Assembly: GCF_003095375.1 (NCBI RefSeq)
Contig: NZ_QEHR01000003.1
Span: 310,001 to 374,000, forward strand
DNA: 64,000 nucleotides
Direction: 5' to 3'
Source: Marixanthomonas spongiae
GTDB taxonomy: Bacteria > Bacteroidota > Bacteroidia > Flavobacteriales > Flavobacteriaceae
How positions within the stretch are numbered: the stretch's first letter is position 1; the number at the start of each line of letters is the position of its first letter. Below are positions 63,801 to 64,000 of this stretch, in pieces. The notes below the pieces were generated by a model that saw nothing but the letters and a program-made list of their open reading frames with translations, searched no databases and was not told the DNA's origin. The position numbers and the translations under genes are program-made.

Positions 63801-64000
63801 AGGTGACACCTTCTATCAAATTTTTGTAGAAGACACCAACGGTTGTGCCATTAACCCGCCGCTAGAATACTATATGCCGCCAGCGGTTGAGGTCATTCCT
63901 TCGGTAAGTTTTGAGGAAGAATGCAATAACAATAATCCCATAACGATTGTAACCATAGACGTAAATCCTCAAGTAGAAAACGATGTTGAATACAGCTTAG
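54880..64000 (+). CDS. Giant SprB-like adhesin, partial at right edge
   Basis: An open frame of 3,040 codons from ATG 54880 to the window end with no stop. Signal peptide MTTSNYLHALIILVFSLIAL to TAQ. Residues about 25-360 are a globular N-terminal region; about 360-500 look like a DUF11-type domain (DILLTKNVENTAGVNINNGN). One Ig-like domain (YIDYKWYEGDET) follows. From about 57400 on there are some 26 SprB-type repeats of around 84 residues, each ending like GTYTVTVKDANGCT. SprB is the mobile gliding adhesin of Flavobacterium. It follows the PorP/SprF gene by 52 bp. The sorting domain lies beyond the window. Confidence 0.9.
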   Translation, partial: MTTSNYLHALIILVFSLIALESTAQNYEPFTPTYDNNIKGDIMLIGNNILNRDTNSADPNDPYNGTNNYNSDFDMQYIDIDGDPTTFSSSSAVLEAPSSCYNIVYAGLYWGAIYQESDRSPITNIKLKMPEGGYHDLTGEVVYDAYGNPIGGDNSTPYACYADVTSLVQSLSDPAGTYTVGNVTSSLGYHGGTGLSSGWSLFVVYEDPLLPGKAIVSFDGFSAIGGATTLDVPVAGFRTIPVGPVRAKFAFSALEGDFKIKGDYLRINGNTMSTPQRATNNFFNSKVTTLNGNYTNRTPNSGNTLGFDAGILNVPNPGNSVIANGDTSATIRLGSTQDVYFYYFNAFAVDIIQPDILLTKNVENTAGVNINNGNVTLGQELDYVIGFQNLGNDDAIDFSIRDVLPINVNYQSVDVSNAPGVTYTYDPVNFELNFDVPDNLVEEGDPAYEIRIRVKVIEDCNQLRDACSNVIQNLAYATYSSETAGNVVANGDPSVSGTNGCGTTVPGSTNFLVNVDGCTFERDEVLCGSEITLTAGNGYIDYKWYEGDETTGTLIGTTQSITVSNPGLYTCVETAPAPCVSVVETVNVTLFGTNIPNPILPYANNIVTCPTNGEELPELFLCGANDSRLIETNITDATSIVWEKLNEGSCSAAPQDCPNTSATCTWNQVGTGPNFNVDQAGQYRLRLNYQNGCFKIFHFNVYQNLFQPTETHRDIICNTNGEIQINGVPSGYEFSINGPGGPYQASNIFPITTAGVYTVHIKPTGVPNNPCIFTVPDIPIRERDFSVDVIAGQPLCAGDKGSISVQMNDVRPQYYYELVQGGSVINSVGPIPQSDYTFNNLNDGTYTINTSTDDGCTYTEDITITSPDPLTVTAALTQPLTCEPGEITIYPVGGTAPYFYYINSTTDFQTVPEYEVTAPGVYNITVVDNNNCSATTQIEVEQTPNPEYTITHTDALCNGSNDGTITINTTNNHGYSMEYSIDGGMTFTTTGTFTGLAPGSYNVVVQYSLGGAVCTDTDTVEILEATPISATTEIVQDYTCSDLGVIQTINVSGGTPPYQYSLDGTNFQTSNVFTGLSNGSYTVTVKDANGCTFTTNTVILDDLNPPTDLSFTSTAVTCPNVNADVTVTTTGGNAPFTYEIVSPISVVNGTDPVFTNLAPGTYTFKVTDSKNCSYEEAYTIDAIDFINVTGQVQNNVDCFGSSTGNGTFTVTGFTASYSYSIDGSPLVTGQTNNTIPLGNVAAGTYTINVTDETTQCTATTTLTIEEPDSALLDDGATVSPITCVTDGSVLINASGGWGSYQYTLTQPDASVLGPQTNNDFSSLIQTGTYTYTIEDLRGCTVSGTFNLTAPDIPVATVGTTSDLCFDPTSGATIVVDATNGVPPYTYSLNGGPFQTNNTFTGLTPGNYTVEVRDSYGCTSAAVSEVIAPQLLVDAVLTKGLDCTVNPDAEITATITGGTPAFTYQVSYNSGGYGAPTAVTGNSFTYTTPNDGTYTFRITDAIGCTVESSIVTVNPLPVLDSPAVTVSQGISCFGDETGALDIVPSGGLPPYSINVLNTTTGTDYGNQTTGLAAGNYVITVTDANSCTQTATITITQPDEINFILNLVDITCGSGGTSLGSIAVQNVTGGTQEYTYYLSNNFGYSANYTTTAGGEDHTFLNLEYGIYQLEVIDANGCSKLQSNIIIASPPDDLDIDVTTLTTDCSTGGTAIVTVNPIIPSNNYEFGIVDMPGFPYSSAYQPADTGFPRQSTFTGLTPGVIYTFVVHDLDTDCYYFETATAPIDTPSNLTAVLDTINNVTCTGAADGNVTFTIDNYDAGATAVDYEIFNSLNNTTTGISGTITPLSGGPETVSNVGPLAPGNYYLLFNEVGGTFNGCSSTSTPFDIIESTNQLELDVLVTKNDNCNLNAGVITATGQYGTPPYEFQLNNAGDPAPTIATWTGGTSNVFNVEGGNYEVYIKDAFGCIVMEPIFMPTDTSPEITLALNPSTVCNPEGTFEVIVTRTAGLGIAPYTYSVDGSGFTTYVEDAFNSFVLSGLNSGTHTVIIKDANGCEYTETIDILPPLNAITATSISTTPDCGVSDGIIEVLPSGGSGDYSYGIAPFVGGMTQTGNLFENVPAGSYVVTVTDNITGCTFDVNAVLEAPNPPTFNTVPSDVTCNGGSDGSIEVNLTGSNTDPVYTYEISAPITVGPQTTNVFSGLAAGTYTVAVTSGRNCIATQDVTIGEPAAIIVPTPTVTQFECSPGTNTSNNATIAVTGVSGGSGTFVTYEFIKGGTVLQTGSNNTYIESDRTGGTYTINVYDTNGCVGTTTAVINPFVELSDPLVTVTTPYTCTNLEEITVTVSTTGGTPGTLEYTVLGLGGNPYNVTQTLPDFTGLTIGNYQVLVTNLDTGCVVETVHSVEDPDTFIIVPSLNNNVTCLGASDGSIDFTFVDQDLNPTDDAGPFNYTVTDSGGSTVATGTSPNAGPITVNGLPAGTFTFTATLINNPFCTVSVDFVIEEPTAALALSVGNTDITCIASSDDGTITATASDGWGAPYEYQLELGATTISAWSSVNYFTNLSAGTYTVRARDSNGCVVSVNETLTNPVPISADISAIPSSLPCYNDANATITISNVTGGQGNGYLYTLIDNTTGTSSGPQANAMFTNIPAGTYHAEITDGWGCTFTTPDVTITQPNEAATGILSMVSPPSCANDAVLHIDAFGGTPPYEYSEDGVTYVPLTAGNAITVGPGTYQYFVRDANGCAATVTNSIEVLPVLPVTINLDLSGAVISCFGGANASIVATANNGVGNYMYELIDEPTGTVIQGPQSSGTFNDLPSGTYRVNVTSGPDCAASSNVITITDPEALIADYSKNNISCFGQQDGSITINASGGTGVLQYAISPNLDQFQEEETFSGLGAGTYEVIVQDQNGCYEVFTIEIIEPPLLEASLGPINDELCLNEGDGSITVDITGGSGSYLISLDNTNFIPVTGNQHTFTGLQGDTFYQIFVEDTNGCAINPPLEYYMPPAVEVIPSVSFEEECNNNNPITIVTIDVNPQVENDVEYSL
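57400..64000 (+). repeat. About 26 SprB repeats
   Basis: Repeats have the pattern C-x-G-x2-DG-x-I near the start and G-x-Y-T-V-x-V-x-D-x-x-G-C at the end. Ends are found near 57450, 57680, 58150, 58400, 58650, 58900, 59130, 59390, 59640, 59900, 60770, 61030, 61270, 61520, 61790, 62050, 62600, 62850, 63100, 63360, 63600 and 63850, spaced roughly 230-280 bp. They are strongly diverged in DNA, so the array is old or under diversifying selection. Confidence 0.85.

Noticed and set aside
49330-64000. A CRISPR array or satellite in the repeat regions
   Set aside because: The repeats are in frame, diverged and protein-coding; no short identical direct repeats with unique spacers.

Overview
The window looks like a chromosome segment of a marine-type Bacteroidota, most likely family Flavobacteriaceae. 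The evidence is the TAnnTTTG promoter element, type IX secretion sorting domains, PorP/SprF and SprB-like gliding proteins, ZapA/RNase Y with a 6S-like RNA, CCC-motif and DUF2752 membrane proteins, a clade II nos cluster and short flavobacterial lipoprotein signals.

Layout. 1-4193 (minus): an operon of an Rrf2 Fe-S regulator, a CcoN-like heme-copper subunit I, a CcoO/cytochrome c fusion, two small membrane proteins and a truncated haemoglobin cut by the left edge. 4452-18151: housekeeping and surface genes (aldo/keto reductase, RNase Y, 6S-like RNA, ZapA, a coiled-coil protein, M23 peptidase, TonB receptor, cysteine desulfurase, Smr protein, a T9SS-sorted secreted protein). 18233-28344: ornithine aminotransferase, a CoA hydrolase/transferase, an orphan 12-helix membrane protein, nadA-nadB-thioredoxin-like, a second Rrf2 regulator and ADP-forming acetyl-CoA synthetase. 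28496-35798 (minus): clade II nitrous oxide reductase cluster (cytochrome c, fasciclin lipoprotein, nosZ, membrane protein, nosL, nosD, nosF, nosY). 36167-47804: six tandem-domain universal stress proteins, a FixL-like PAS kinase, a receiver-CRP/FNR fusion, a TerB-like protein, thioredoxin, deoC, a nonsense-interrupted deoD and a hibernation factor. 48177-64000 (plus): a 1,500-residue Ig-repeat adhesin, a PorP/SprF-SPOR fusion and the first 3,040 codons of a giant SprB-like adhesin that runs off the right edge.

How it fits together. Nine promoters in the middle of the window carry a TGAY-N4-RTCA palindrome whose centre lies exactly 29.5 bp upstream of the first T of a TAnnTTTG-like element. 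This is the geometry of a class II CRP/FNR activator. They head the nos operon, nadA-nadB, the CoA hydrolase, the stress-protein genes, the TerB-like gene and the hibernation-factor operon. The only CRP/FNR protein in the window is a receiver-CRP fusion with E314 and R318 in the recognition helix, which suits a TGA half-site. Its neighbour is a PAS kinase with residues resembling the FixL heme pocket. I infer an oxygen- or NO-responsive circuit in which the FixJ and FixK roles are merged into one protein, controlling survival under low oxygen, N2O respiration and NAD synthesis. Two of the nine promoters also share an AAGAC-N6-GTCTT palindrome 19 bp upstream of the box, possibly a site for the Rrf2 regulators. 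All functional statements come from reading the sequence; no database search was possible.
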